DNA of 64,000 nucleotides from Streptomyces poonensis (GCF_014650915.1 NZ_BMVW01000005.1:362554-426553); one strand, 5' to 3'; shown: positions 33,514 through 42,322, counted from the stretch's first letter. Numbers and translations: made by a program. The notes: generated from the sequence alone by a model not told the origin.

Positions 33514-34917
33514 ATGTCCCCCGAACTCATCTCGATCCTCGTGCTCGTCGTGGTGTTCGTCATCGCCACCACGCGCTCGGTCAACATGGGCGCCCTCGCC
33601 TTCGCCGCCGCCTTCGGCGTGGGCGGGCTCGTCGCCGGACTCGACGCGGACGGCGTCTTCGCCGGCTTCCCCGGCGACCTGTTCGTCGTCCTCGTCGGCG
33701 TCACGTACCTCTTCGCCATCGCCCGCGCCAACGGCACCACCGACTGGCTGGTGCACGCCGCGATCCGGCTGGTGCGCGGGCGGGTCGCGCTCATCCCCTG
33801 GGTGATGTTCGCCCTCACCGGCGTGCTGACCGCGATCGGCGCGGTCAGTCCGGCCGCCGTCGCGATCGTCGCACCCGTCGCGCTGAGCTTCTCCGCCCGG
33901 TACGGGATCAGCCCGCTGCTGATGGGCACGATGGTCGTGCACGGCGCGCAGGCCGGGGGTTTCTCACCGATCAGCATCTACGGCTCGATCGTCAACGGCA
34001 TCGTCGAGCGGGAGCGGCTGCCCGGCAGCGAGATCACGCTCTTCCTGGCCTCCCTCGTCGCCAACCTCGTCATCGCGGGCGTCGTGTTCGTCCTCTTCGG
34101 CGGGCTGAAGCTGTGGGCGCGGGGGACCGTGACCACCGACCGGGGCGACGGGAACGCGACAAGCACCGGCACCGGCGGAGGAGCCACCGACACCGGCAGA
34201 GACACCGCCGGCACCGGCAGGGGCTCCGGCGGGACCCGCGCCGCCACGGTCACCACCACGGCCCCCACCACCACAGCCCCCTCCACTCCGGCCCGCGCCG
34301 AGGACGCCCCCGGCACCCGCCTCACCCCCGCCCGCGCCGCCACCCTCGCCGCCCTGGTCGCCCTGGTCGTCGCCGTCCTCGGCTTCGATCTCGACGCGGG
34401 CCTCGCCTCGATCACCCTGGCCGTGCTGCTGAGCGCCGTCTGGCCGGCGGACAGCCGGACCGCGGTCGGGCAGATCGCCTGGCCCACGGTGCTGCTGATC
34501 TGCGGTGTCCTCACCTACGTCGGCGTCCTGGACGAGATGGGCACCATCACCTGGGCCGGCGAGGGCGTCGGCGGCATCGGCGTCCCGCTGCTGGCCGCGG
34601 TGCTGCTCTGCTACATCGGCGCGCTCGTCTCGGCGTTCGCCTCGTCGGTGGGCATCATGGGCGCGCTGATCCCGCTGGCGGTGCCGTTCCTGGCGCAGGG
34701 CGAAATCGGCGCAATCGGCATGGTGTCGGCGCTCGCCGTGTCGGCGACCGTCGTGGATGTAAGCCCGTTCTCGACAAACGGCGCCCTCGTGCTCGCCGCG
34801 GCACCGGACGTCGACCGTGAGCGTTTCTTCCGGCAGTTGATGGTGTACGGAGGGATCGTGGTCGCGGTGGTGCCCGCGGCGGCCTGGCTGGTGCTGGTCG
34901 TGCCCGGCTGGGGATGA
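33514..34917 (+). CDS. matC: Malonate/dicarboxylate carrier (MatC-like)
   Basis: 467 residues from the ATG at 33514 with GGGAG upstream. About 11-12 hydrophobic helices in two halves carry the ion-transporter/SLC13-like features (GAVSPAAVAIVAPVAL; VVDVSPFSTNGAL). The halves are joined by a ~60-residue Thr/Gly/Ala-rich loop (residues ~215-265), which is low-complexity. Adjacent to matB, it is predicted to import malonate. It is first in an operon with matB and a carboxyltransferase, divergent from the GntR regulator. Confidence 0.88.
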   Translation: MSPELISILVLVVVFVIATTRSVNMGALAFAAAFGVGGLVAGLDADGVFAGFPGDLFVVLVGVTYLFAIARANGTTDWLVHAAIRLVRGRVALIPWVMFALTGVLTAIGAVSPAAVAIVAPVALSFSARYGISPLLMGTMVVHGAQAGGFSPISIYGSIVNGIVERERLPGSEITLFLASLVANLVIAGVVFVLFGGLKLWARGTVTTDRGDGNATSTGTGGGATDTGRDTAGTGRGSGGTRAATVTTTAPTTTAPSTPARAEDAPGTRLTPARAATLAALVALVVAVLGFDLDAGLASITLAVLLSAVWPADSRTAVGQIAWPTVLLICGVLTYVGVLDEMGTITWAGEGVGGIGVPLLAAVLLCYIGALVSAFASSVGIMGALIPLAVPFLAQGEIGAIGMVSALAVSATVVDVSPFSTNGALVLAAAPDVDRERFFRQLMVYGGIVVAVVPAAAWLVLVVPGWG

Positions 34918-34974
34918 CCTCGGACTGTTCCACGAACCGCCTCACGAACTGTGATCGACGAAGGAGTACGACGC

Positions 34975-36456
34975 GTGTCCCCTCTCTTCCCGGCCCTGGC
35001 CGGCGACCTCCCGGCCACGGCCGACCGGCCCGCCCTGCGGTTCGGCGCGCACTCCCTGACGTACGGGCAACTCGCGGCGGCCGCCGGTGCGTTGGCCGGC
35101 CGGATCAGGGGCGCCGACCGTGTCGCCGTATGGGCGACGCCCACACTCGAGACGGCGGTCGCAGTCGTCGCCGCGCTGCTGGCGGGAGTGCCCGCCGTCC
35201 CGCTCAACCCCAAGTCGGGCGAGAGCGAGCTGGGGCACATCGTCAAGGACAGCGCCCCGGAACTGATCCTCACCACACCGGGCAGCGACCTCCCCTCCAC
35301 CCTCGATCAGTTGACGCGCATCGACGTCGACGTGCACGCACCGGGCGAGAACCCGCCACCCACGGACCTCGCCCCCGGCCACCCCGCCCTCGTCGTCTAC
35401 ACCTCCGGCACCACCGGCCCGCCCAAGGGCGCCGTCATCCCGCGCCGGGCGATCGCCGCCACCCTGGACGCGCTGGCCGACGCCTGGCAGTGGACCGGCG
35501 ACGACGTGCTCGTCCACGCGCTGCCGCTCTTCCACGTCCACGGACTGATCCTGGGCACCCTCGGCCCGCTGCGGCGCGGCGGCTCCGTACGGCACCTGGG
35601 CCGGTTCGACACGGCGGGCGTGGCCCGGGAGCTGACCGAGGGCGCGACCATGCTGTTCGGCGTGCCGACGATGTACCACCGCCTCGCGGAGGCCCTGCCC
35701 GGCGAGCCCGCGCTGGCCGCGGCGCTGGGCGGGGCGCGGCTGCTCGTCTCCGGCTCGGCCGCGCTGCCGGTGCACGACCACGAACGCATCACCGCGGCGA
35801 CCGGGCGGCGGGTGATCGAGCGGTACGGCATGACGGAGACGCTGATGAACACGAGCGTGCGCGCGGACGGCGAGCCGCGCGCGGGCACCGTCGGCGTCCC
35901 GCTGCCCGGCGTGGAGCTGCGGCTGGTGGAGGAGGACGGCACGCCCGTCGCGGCGTACGACGGGGAGACCGTCGGCGAGATCCAGGTGCGGGGGCCGAAC
36001 CTGTTCACCGAGTACCTGAACCGGCCGGACGCCACCGCCGCCGCGTTCACCGCCGACGGCTGGTTCCGCACCGGGGACATGGCGGTCCGCGACCCCGACG
36101 GATACGTCCGGATCGTCGGCCGCAAGGCCACCGACCTGATCAAGAGCGGCGGTTACAAGATCGGGGCCGGGGAGATCGAGAACGCCCTCCTCGAACACCC
36201 CGCCGTCCGCGAGGCCGCCGTCACGGGCGAGCCGGACGACGATCTGGGCGAGCGCATCGTGGCCTGGGTGGTGCCCGGTGAGCAGCCGCACGACACGCTC
36301 GCCGCCGAGCTGACCCGGCACGTGGCCGACCGCCTCGCCCCGCACAAGCGGCCCCGCACCGTGCGCTTCCTCGGCTCCCTCCCCCGCAACGACATGGGCA
36401 AGATCATGAAGCGGGCCCTGAAGGACGCCCACGAGGACGTCGCCGGCCATGGCTGA
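34975..36456 (+). CDS. matB: Malonyl-CoA synthetase
   Basis: 493 residues from the GTG at 34975, with AAGGAG 8 bases upstream. It is an ANL-family enzyme that makes malonyl-CoA from malonate, CoA and ATP, and is closely similar along its length to the S. coelicolor MatB I remember. Motifs: VYTSGTTGPPKGAV (residues ~141-154), ERYGMTETLMNTSVRADG (substrate pocket) and RNDMGKIMKRAL with the catalytic lysine near residue 475. The product feeds fatty acid and polyketide synthesis. Confidence 0.95.
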   Translation: MSPLFPALAGDLPATADRPALRFGAHSLTYGQLAAAAGALAGRIRGADRVAVWATPTLETAVAVVAALLAGVPAVPLNPKSGESELGHIVKDSAPELILTTPGSDLPSTLDQLTRIDVDVHAPGENPPPTDLAPGHPALVVYTSGTTGPPKGAVIPRRAIAATLDALADAWQWTGDDVLVHALPLFHVHGLILGTLGPLRRGGSVRHLGRFDTAGVARELTEGATMLFGVPTMYHRLAEALPGEPALAAALGGARLLVSGSAALPVHDHERITAATGRRVIERYGMTETLMNTSVRADGEPRAGTVGVPLPGVELRLVEEDGTPVAAYDGETVGEIQVRGPNLFTEYLNRPDATAAAFTADGWFRTGDMAVRDPDGYVRIVGRKATDLIKSGGYKIGAGEIENALLEHPAVREAAVTGEPDDDLGERIVAWVVPGEQPHDTLAAELTRHVADRLAPHKRPRTVRFLGSLPRNDMGKIMKRALKDAHEDVAGHG

Positions 36457-37807
36457 GCGCCTGTCCGCCCGCGAGATCGTCGCCCTGGTCACGGACGACT
36501 TCACACCGCTGCCCGCACCCGTCGCCGGGCACCGGTCCCCCGACGGCCCCCTCGGCTGGGCGGGCTACGGCGCCGCGCGTGCCCGTGCCGCCGCGCGCAC
36601 CGGCGAGGAGGAGTCCGTCGTCTGCGGGCGCGCGGTGATCGGCGGTACGGCGGCGGTGGTGCTCGCCTTCGAGTTCGGCTTCCTGGGCGGATCGCTGGGG
36701 ACCCGCACCGGGGACCTGCTGGAGGCGGCGCACGAGTACGCGCGCGAGCAGCGGCTGCCGGTCGTCCCGCTCGTCGCGACGGGCGGCAGCCGGATGCAGG
36801 AGGGCATGCGCGCGCTGGTCCAGCTCCAGCGCGTGGCCCGGCAGTCGGCCCTGACCCGGGCGGCGGGACTGCCGCAGATCGCCGTGGTGCGCGATCCGAC
36901 GACGGGCGGCGGCTGGGCCACGCTGGGCGCGGGCGCCGACGTGGTGCTGGCGCTGCCGGGCGCCCAGGTGGGCTTCGCCGGCTCCCGGGTCCGCCCGCCG
37001 GACGCGGACCCGGCGGCGTACACGGCCGAGGCGCAGGTGGCGGCGGGCGCGGCCGACGCGGTCGTACGGCCCGAAGAACTGCGCGAGACGCTGGCGCTGT
37101 GGCTGGCACTGCTCGACCGGCCGTCCCCGCGGCCCGCGCCGCCACCACCGGCGCCGCTCGGCCGGACGGCCGGGCTCCCGGCCACCGGCTGGGAGGCCGT
37201 GGCCCGCGCCCGCTCCCTCGAACGCCCGCGCGCGGAGGCCTACCTGGACGCCTACTTCACCCGCCGCGCGGCCATCGGCGGCGACCGCTGCGGCGGCACC
37301 GACCCGGGCATGCTGTGCGGCTTCGGCGAGCACGAGGGGCGGACCGTCGCGTACGCGGCCCAGGACGGGACCGCGACCCGGCCCGCCGGGTACCGCACGG
37401 CCGCCCGGCTGATCCGCCTCGCGGGCCGGCTGGGCATACCCGTGCTGACCCTGGTGGACACGCCGGGCGCCGCCAACGACGCGGAGGCCGAGCGGCAGGG
37501 CGCGGGCGGGGCCATCGCGGACCTGTTCGAGGCGGTCGCCACCGCCCGTACACCGGTCACCACGCTGGTGATCGGCGAGGGCGGCTCGGGCGGGGCGCTC
37601 GCGCTGGCCGCGCCCGGCAACACCTGGGCGACCCCGGACAGCTACTTCTCCGTGATCGCCCCCGAGCTGGCCGCGGCCATCCTCAAGCGCCCCGAGGACC
37701 AGGTGCGCGCCACGGCGGACCAACTCCGGGTGAGACCCCAGGACTTGGTGGACCTGGGCATCGTCCGGGGCATCACCGGGCCGGCCTCCCCCCGGCCGCC
37801 CGGCTGA
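36449..37807 (+). CDS. AccD/AccA-like carboxyltransferase fusion in the malonate operon
   Basis: 452 residues, ATG at 36449, overlapping matB by eight bases. The N-terminal half matches the AccD-type crotonase fold (GGSRMQEGMRALVQLQR), the C-terminal half AccA (VDTPGAANDAEAERQG, VIGEGGSGGALALA, YFSVIAPELAAAILKR). The four-cysteine zinc ribbon of true AccD is missing. Streptomyces acyl-CoA carboxylases normally use a PCC-type beta subunit, so this is not the housekeeping enzyme. In this operon it may decarboxylate or carboxylate malonyl/acetyl-CoA, perhaps as a biotin-independent malonyl decarboxylase relative. Confidence 0.85.
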   Translation: MAERLSAREIVALVTDDFTPLPAPVAGHRSPDGPLGWAGYGAARARAAARTGEEESVVCGRAVIGGTAAVVLAFEFGFLGGSLGTRTGDLLEAAHEYAREQRLPVVPLVATGGSRMQEGMRALVQLQRVARQSALTRAAGLPQIAVVRDPTTGGGWATLGAGADVVLALPGAQVGFAGSRVRPPDADPAAYTAEAQVAAGAADAVVRPEELRETLALWLALLDRPSPRPAPPPPAPLGRTAGLPATGWEAVARARSLERPRAEAYLDAYFTRRAAIGGDRCGGTDPGMLCGFGEHEGRTVAYAAQDGTATRPAGYRTAARLIRLAGRLGIPVLTLVDTPGAANDAEAERQGAGGAIADLFEAVATARTPVTTLVIGEGGSGGALALAAPGNTWATPDSYFSVIAPELAAAILKRPEDQVRATADQLRVRPQDLVDLGIVRGITGPASPRPPG

Positions 37808-38005
37808 TCCCGCGCCGGACCGGGAGGGGCACGCCGCCGCGCCGCCCCTGCCGCGCACGCTCCCCGCCGGCCGCGGTGGAATCACCCGTCCGGCGGCACC
37901 CCATCCGGCCCTCCGCGGAAGGCGTCCCGCGCGCGTGCCCCGCACGATGCAAGGGAGACCGCAACTCACGGCCCGTCACGGTCTGTGCACTCGGGAGGAA
38001 CCGCC

Positions 38006-39043
38006 ATGACCGCCAGTCTGGACCAGCTGCGCCGCTGCCATTTCGCCGTCGATCTGGGCGCGGCCCGGAGCCGCGTCTACATCAAGGGCGCAGGACTCGT
38101 CGTCGACCAGCCGAGCGTGGCCGCCGTGAACACGAGGACCGGTGCGCTGATCGCGGTGGGCGAGCTGGCCGAGCGGATGACGGGCCGTACGCCCGACTAC
38201 ATCCGTGTGGTCCGGCCCGTCTCGGGCGGCAGCGTCGTCGACATCGAGATGGCCCAGCGCATGCTGCGCCAGCTGATCGGCGACAAGATGCGCCGTACGC
38301 TGCGCCGCAAGCCCTTCCTGCGCGGGGCGGCCTGCACTCCGCACGACGCGGACCCGCTCGCCCGGCGGGCGACGATCGAGACGCTGGTCGGCCTCGGCGC
38401 CCGGCGGGTGGAGCTCGTCGACACGCTCATCGCGGCGGCGGTCGGCTGCGAGCTGCCGGTCGAGCGCCCGGAGGCCACCATGGTCATGGTCTGCGGCGCG
38501 GCCGCCACCCAGCTCGCCGTGCTCTCCCTCGGCTCGATCGTGACGGCCCAGCGCGTCCCGGTGGGCGGCGAGGCCGTCGACCACGCGATCGTGCAGCACC
38601 TGCGCCTCCGGCACGACCTCCAGTTGCCCAGCCAGTCGGTACGGCCGCTGCAGGTCGCCCTCTCCGGGAACGGGCTCACCGCGCAGGGGCCCGCCTTCAC
38701 CGACATCCACGGGCGGGATGTGGCGACCGGGCTGGCCCGTTCCGTCCGGGTGAACACCGCGGCCGTGCGGGACGCCATCCAGACCCCGCTGACCGCGGTG
38801 CTCGACGGCGTCGGCAAGGTGCTCCGGGAGTGCCCGCCCGACCTGGTCGCCGACCTCGCCGACCGCGGCATCGTGATGGTCGGCGGCAGCGCGCTGCTGC
38901 CGGGCCTCGACCAGATGCTGCGGCAGGCGACGGGCATGCCGGTGCACATCGCCGAGCGTCCCGACGTCTGCGCGATCGAGGGCCTCGGCGCCATGCTGGA
39001 GGGCCGCATCCAGCCGCTGGAGCTGCACACGCTGACGGGCTGA
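38006..39043 (+). CDS. mbl: MreB-like actin homologue
   Basis: 345 residues from the ATG at 38006 with GGGAGGAA before it. It is an actin-fold ATPase of the MreB/Mbl family: AVDLGAARSRVYIKG (phosphate 1), VMVCGAAATQLAVLS (phosphate 2) and VMVGGSALLPGLDQML (adenosine). Typical MreB has DLGTANT in phosphate 1, so this copy is divergent, like the Mbl protein of Streptomyces, which works with MreB in the spore wall. It has no mreC/mreD neighbours. It stands alone between the mat operon and the tRNA region. Confidence 0.88.
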   Translation: MTASLDQLRRCHFAVDLGAARSRVYIKGAGLVVDQPSVAAVNTRTGALIAVGELAERMTGRTPDYIRVVRPVSGGSVVDIEMAQRMLRQLIGDKMRRTLRRKPFLRGAACTPHDADPLARRATIETLVGLGARRVELVDTLIAAAVGCELPVERPEATMVMVCGAAATQLAVLSLGSIVTAQRVPVGGEAVDHAIVQHLRLRHDLQLPSQSVRPLQVALSGNGLTAQGPAFTDIHGRDVATGLARSVRVNTAAVRDAIQTPLTAVLDGVGKVLRECPPDLVADLADRGIVMVGGSALLPGLDQMLRQATGMPVHIAERPDVCAIEGLGAMLEGRIQPLELHTLTG

Positions 39044-39223
39044 GCCGACGGGCCGGGCCGGCCGGCCCGGATCACTCCCCCGCGCCCGCCGCGGGCCGGT
39101 CACCCTGGTGCCCTGTGCCGCACATCCTGCGTACGTCCGCATACGTCCCGCGCGCGTCCTGGCTGTCCCGGCCGCCCCTGCGGCATGCCCCGCCCACCCC
39201 GCCGTGCGATGCCCCGGCGTACG

Positions 39224-39325
39224 TCAGTAGGGCAGCACCCGCCCCGAGGGCGTCCGCCGGTCGATGGTGGTGTCGCGCGGAGCGGAAGGCCGACGGCTGG
39301 TCTGGATACGAATCCGGTGGTTCAT
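39224..39325 (-). CDS. Candidate small peptide gene, 33 codons
   Basis: The ATG at 39325 has a strong ribosome-binding site, GGGAGG, 5 bases away, and most codons end in G or C as expected for the genome. The peptide is basic and hydrophilic (MNHRIRIQTSRRPSAPRD at the start, RTPSGRVLPY at the end). A GATATATC sequence some 20 bases upstream of the ribosome-binding site could be part of a promoter. No family recognised and no modifying enzyme nearby. It could be a leader peptide, a regulator or chance. Confidence 0.45.
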   Translation of the reverse strand: MNHRIRIQTSRRPSAPRDTTIDRRTPSGRVLPY

Positions 39326-39438
39326 GACGGCCTCCCGATGCTGTGCCCGATATATCCCTGCGCTTGGTGCGTCCGTGTGTCCCATACGTGTCCGTGTCGG
39401 TGTGCGACCAACCCCCTCGCCGCCGCGACCTGGCACAT

Positions 39439-39474
39439 CGTGCCCACGATCGTGCCCACGATCGTGCCCACGGA
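39439..39474. repeat. 12-bp tandem repeat, three copies
   Basis: CGTGCCCACGAT three times, the last copy differing in its final base. It lies about 115 bases upstream of the small minus-strand ORF. Confidence 0.85.
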
Positions 39475-39745
39475 GGCACTCCTCATTCCTCCACGGAGGG
39501 AGTCGTCCGCCTTCGCCCCGCTTCCCGCGGTAGGGGCCGGGGAGGGGCGCAGGCCCCCTCACAGGCCCTCGTGGAGGCGTCACGGCGGCCGTCCCGCCGA
39601 CGGTGTGACGCGTGTCGCAGTCGGCCCGTCCACCGGTCCCGTGCCGCGCACACGGCCCCGGAAATAGCTGCGCCCCGACTGGTGGAAACCAGTCAGGGCG
39701 ATGCGATGTGGCAGTACACATCGTTTCTGCACGGGAGGCGCAGGG

Positions 39746-39819
39746 TGGGGCGGGTGGGACTCGAACCCACGGCCGACGGATTATGAGTCCGCTGCTCTAA
39801 CCGGCTGAGCTACCGCCCC
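39746..39819 (-). tRNA. tRNA with CAT anticodon (Met elongator or Ile2)
   Basis: A full cloverleaf reads from 39819 to 39746: acceptor GGGGCGG pairing with CCGCCCC, TAGCTCAG D-arm start, anticodon loop CTCATAA (anticodon at 39785-39783) and GGTTCGAGTCC T-arm. Discriminator A; CCA is not encoded. Whether it is elongator Met or lysidine-modified Ile2 cannot be decided by eye. Confidence 0.93.
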
Positions 39820-39969
39820 GATACGGCGCGCCGCGCACATTTGTGCGCGCCGTCTGCCGCAGCATAGCCGCTCATACGATCTCCTGCTTCGGATGGTCGG
39901 CTTCACCTGCCCACCAGGACTTCACCAGGGGCCCAGCGGTTCCACCGGGACAAGGAAGACGACATGAAA

Positions 39970-39991
39970 AAGGACCCCTCAAGGGGTCCTT
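39970..39991 (-). terminator. Intrinsic terminator of the tRNA-Asn genes
   Basis: Ten-base stem AAGGACCCCT/AGGGGTCCTT with a tight loop; on the minus strand it is followed by a run of T. It lies about ten bases past the 3' end of the downstream tRNA-Asn gene, so it ends their transcript. Confidence 0.85.
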
Positions 39992-40001
39992 GTTCGGGCT
40001 G

Positions 40002-40074
40002 CTCCCCCGACTGGACTCGAACCAGTAACCTGCCGGTTAACAGCCGGCTGCTCTGCCAATTGAGCTACGGAGGA
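40002..40074 (-). tRNA. tRNA-Asn (GTT), copy 2 of a tandem pair
   Basis: Cloverleaf from 40074 to 40002: acceptor TCCTCCG with CGGGGGA (one G-U pair), TAGCTCAATTGG D-arm, anticodon loop CTGTTAA and GGTTCGAGTCC T-arm. Discriminator G, no encoded CCA. The sequence is identical to the copy at 40080-40152. Confidence 0.97.
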
Positions 40075-40079
40075 TCGAG

Positions 40080-40152
40080 CTCCCCCGACTGGACTCGAAC
40101 CAGTAACCTGCCGGTTAACAGCCGGCTGCTCTGCCAATTGAGCTACGGAGGA
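40080..40152 (-). tRNA. tRNA-Asn (GTT), copy 1 of a tandem pair
   Basis: Same 73-base sequence as the copy 78 bases downstream. Only five bases separate the two genes, so they are cut from one precursor. Confidence 0.97.
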
Positions 40153-40393
40153 ATGCCTCGGTGCATCGAACGTACCTACCTGGGTATCCGCCAGGGGGCG
40201 CTCGCTCGCTGCGACACATACATTAGCGCAAGCAGGGGGGTGCTCCGCCAATCGGTACTCCTGTGCGACGGCTCCGACGTGCGGACCGGCTGTTCCACGA
40301 GTGCCGCAGCTGTACGCAGGACCGACCAGAACCGACGCAGACGCATACGCAACCGAGGCAGACTCACTCGCAGACGCAAGGAAGGTGGCCGCC

Positions 40394-40705
40394 ATGCTCT
40401 ACCGGCTCACGTTCGTCGCCGGACTGGCCCTGGGCTACGTGCTGGGCACGCGGGCCGGGCGCGAGCGCTACGAGCAGCTGAAGAAATCAGCCCGGCAGAT
40501 CGCGCAGAACCCCGCGGTGCGCAACACCGCCGAGTCGGCGGCCCAGCAGGGGCGCACCTTCGCGGGCAAGGCGTACCACGCGGTGAGCGAGAGGGTCGGC
40601 GACCGCATGCCCGACTCGGTCGCCGGCCGGGTGCGCACGCTGCGCGAGCGCCACGCGGGCGCGGGCGCCGGCGGTCAGGACGACTGGGGAACCAGCAACA
40701 CCTGA
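40394..40705 (+). CDS. YtxH-like small membrane-associated protein
   Basis: 103 residues from the ATG at 40394, with GGAAGGTGG before it. The N-terminus LTFVAGLALGYVLGTRAGRERYEQL is the glycine-zipper-like helix of YtxH-type proteins, followed by a charged helical region (KKSARQIAQNPAVRNTAESAAQQ) and a Gly-rich end. Function unknown; relatives are often stress-induced. A GC-rich hairpin follows the gene. Confidence 0.78.
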   Translation: MLYRLTFVAGLALGYVLGTRAGRERYEQLKKSARQIAQNPAVRNTAESAAQQGRTFAGKAYHAVSERVGDRMPDSVAGRVRTLRERHAGAGAGGQDDWGTSNT

Positions 40706-40731
40706 CGGCAGCAACACCTGACGGCAGGCCA

Positions 40732-40755
40732 GGGGGCCGGCAGCACCTGGCCCCC
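40732..40755 (+). terminator. Hairpin after the YtxH-like gene
   Basis: Seven-base stem GGGGGCC/GGCCCCC with a ten-base loop, 27 bases past the stop codon. A 16-base direct repeat (CAGCAACACCTGACGG) lies just before it. Confidence 0.55.
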
Positions 40756-40867
40756 GGGCACACGGACAGGCACGGACAGCGGGGCACCGGGCGATCACCA
40801 GGTCGGCCGGTGCCCCGTACCGTTCCGGCGGCACGTCCACCTCTTCCCGTGCGGCAGAATTTCCGCC

Positions 40868-42322
40868 ATGGGGATAGTCGCCGGGTTGGACAGTTCGCCT
40901 GATTTCACACGTATCGTCGTCTGCGACACGGACACGGGGGCCGTGCTCAGGCAGGGGTACGCCGCGCATCCGCTGGAGAAGACGGCGAGCGGTGGCCGCC
41001 CCTCCGACGTCGATCCGCAGGCGTGGCTGCTCTCCCTGGGCGAGGCGGCCGGCGGAGGGCTGCTCGAGGGCGTGCAGGCGATCGGGGTCTCGGCGCAGCA
41101 GAACGGGCTGGTCCCCCTCGACGCGCAGGGCAACACCGTGCGGCCCGCGCTCGTCGGCGGTGACAAGCGGGCGCAGGTCGCCGCGGCCGACCTGGTCGAC
41201 GGGCTCGGCGGGCGGCAGGCCTGGGCCGAGGCCGTGGGGTGCGTACCGCAGGCGCAGCAGCCCGTGACGAAGCTGCGCTGGCTGGCGCGGACGGAGCCGG
41301 AGAACGCGGCGCAGACGGCGGTGCTGCTCCAGGCCCACGACTGGCTGGTGTGGCAGCTGCTGGGGCGGCCCGTGAGACGGACCACGGACCGGGGCGGGGC
41401 CTCCGGTACGGGGTACTGGTCGGCGGCGGCCGGCTCGTACCGGACGGATCTCGTCGAGCTGGCGCTCGGGCACCAGGCGATGGTGCCCGAGGTGCTCGGG
41501 CCCTCCGAGGCGGCCGGTACGACCCCGGAGGGGCTGCTGATCTCCGCCGGGACCGGCGAGACCATGGCCGCCGCCTTCGGGCTGGGCATCGGGCTGGGGG
41601 ACGCGGTGGTGTCGCTGGGCGCCTCCGGGTCCGTGATGGCCGTGCACCCCGAGGCACTCGTCGACTCCAGCGGGATGATCACCTCACTGGCCGACGCCAC
41701 GGGCATGCACCTGCCCGTCGTGACCACCCTGAACGCCGTACGGACCCTGCGCGGCACCGCCGAGCTGCTCGGGCTGCCCGATCTGGAGAGCCTGTCCGAC
41801 CTGGCGATGAAGTCGACGCCGGGCTCCCACGGGCTGGTGCTGCTGCCGTATCTGGAGGGCGAGCGCACGCCGAACCTGCCGCACACCGCGGGCACGCTGA
41901 CCGGGCTGCGGCGGGAGTCGATGAAGCCGGAGCACCTGGCGCGGGCCGCGTTCGAGGGCATGCTGTGCGGGCTCGCGGACGCGCTGGACGTGCTGCGCGG
42001 GCGCGGGGTCGACGTACGGCGGGTCTTCCTGCTGGGCGCGGTGGCGGAGCTGCCGGCCGTGCAGGCGGCGGCGCCCGCGCTGTTCGGGGCGCAGGTGGTC
42101 GTGCCGCAGCCCGGCGACTACGCGGCGGTCGGCGCGGCCCGGCAGGCGGCCTGGGCGCTCGGCGTCTCCCAGGGCACCCTCGACCCGCACACCCCGCCGG
42201 CCTGGCGGGGCGCGCCGGCGCAGGTCCTGGAGCCGGGCGAGGAACTGGCCGTGGGCCAGGCGGTGCGCCAGCAGTACGTGTCGGTGCGCGAGCAGACGCA
42301 TCCGGGGGCGTTCGGGGCGTAG
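40868..42322 (+). CDS. xylB: FGGY-family sugar kinase (xylulokinase-like)
   Basis: 484 residues. The N-terminal actin-like domain starts VAGLDSSPDFTRIVV; the second part contains LVLLPYLEGERTPNLP and the RRVFLLGAVAELPAVQ segment. It phosphorylates a pentulose, most likely D-xylulose. Two active-site positions differ from textbook XylB: the GQMHG motif is AQQNG, and the catalytic Asp of GGGDN is Glu (ISAGTGETMAAAFG). Substrate and activity are therefore less certain. It stands alone, not beside xylose isomerase. Confidence 0.82.
   Translation: MGIVAGLDSSPDFTRIVVCDTDTGAVLRQGYAAHPLEKTASGGRPSDVDPQAWLLSLGEAAGGGLLEGVQAIGVSAQQNGLVPLDAQGNTVRPALVGGDKRAQVAAADLVDGLGGRQAWAEAVGCVPQAQQPVTKLRWLARTEPENAAQTAVLLQAHDWLVWQLLGRPVRRTTDRGGASGTGYWSAAAGSYRTDLVELALGHQAMVPEVLGPSEAAGTTPEGLLISAGTGETMAAAFGLGIGLGDAVVSLGASGSVMAVHPEALVDSSGMITSLADATGMHLPVVTTLNAVRTLRGTAELLGLPDLESLSDLAMKSTPGSHGLVLLPYLEGERTPNLPHTAGTLTGLRRESMKPEHLARAAFEGMLCGLADALDVLRGRGVDVRRVFLLGAVAELPAVQAAAPALFGAQVVVPQPGDYAAVGAARQAAWALGVSQGTLDPHTPPAWRGAPAQVLEPGEELAVGQAVRQQYVSVREQTHPGAFGA

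Larger units (their letters stand above)
39044..39745. other. 700-base intergenic region
   Basis: Between mbl and the first tRNA gene. It holds a small minus-strand ORF (39224-39325), a triple 12-bp repeat (39439-39474) and a possible -10 sequence TATATC at about 39350 on the minus strand. Long frames in this stretch are otherwise inconsistent in codon use and look non-coding. Confidence 0.5.
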
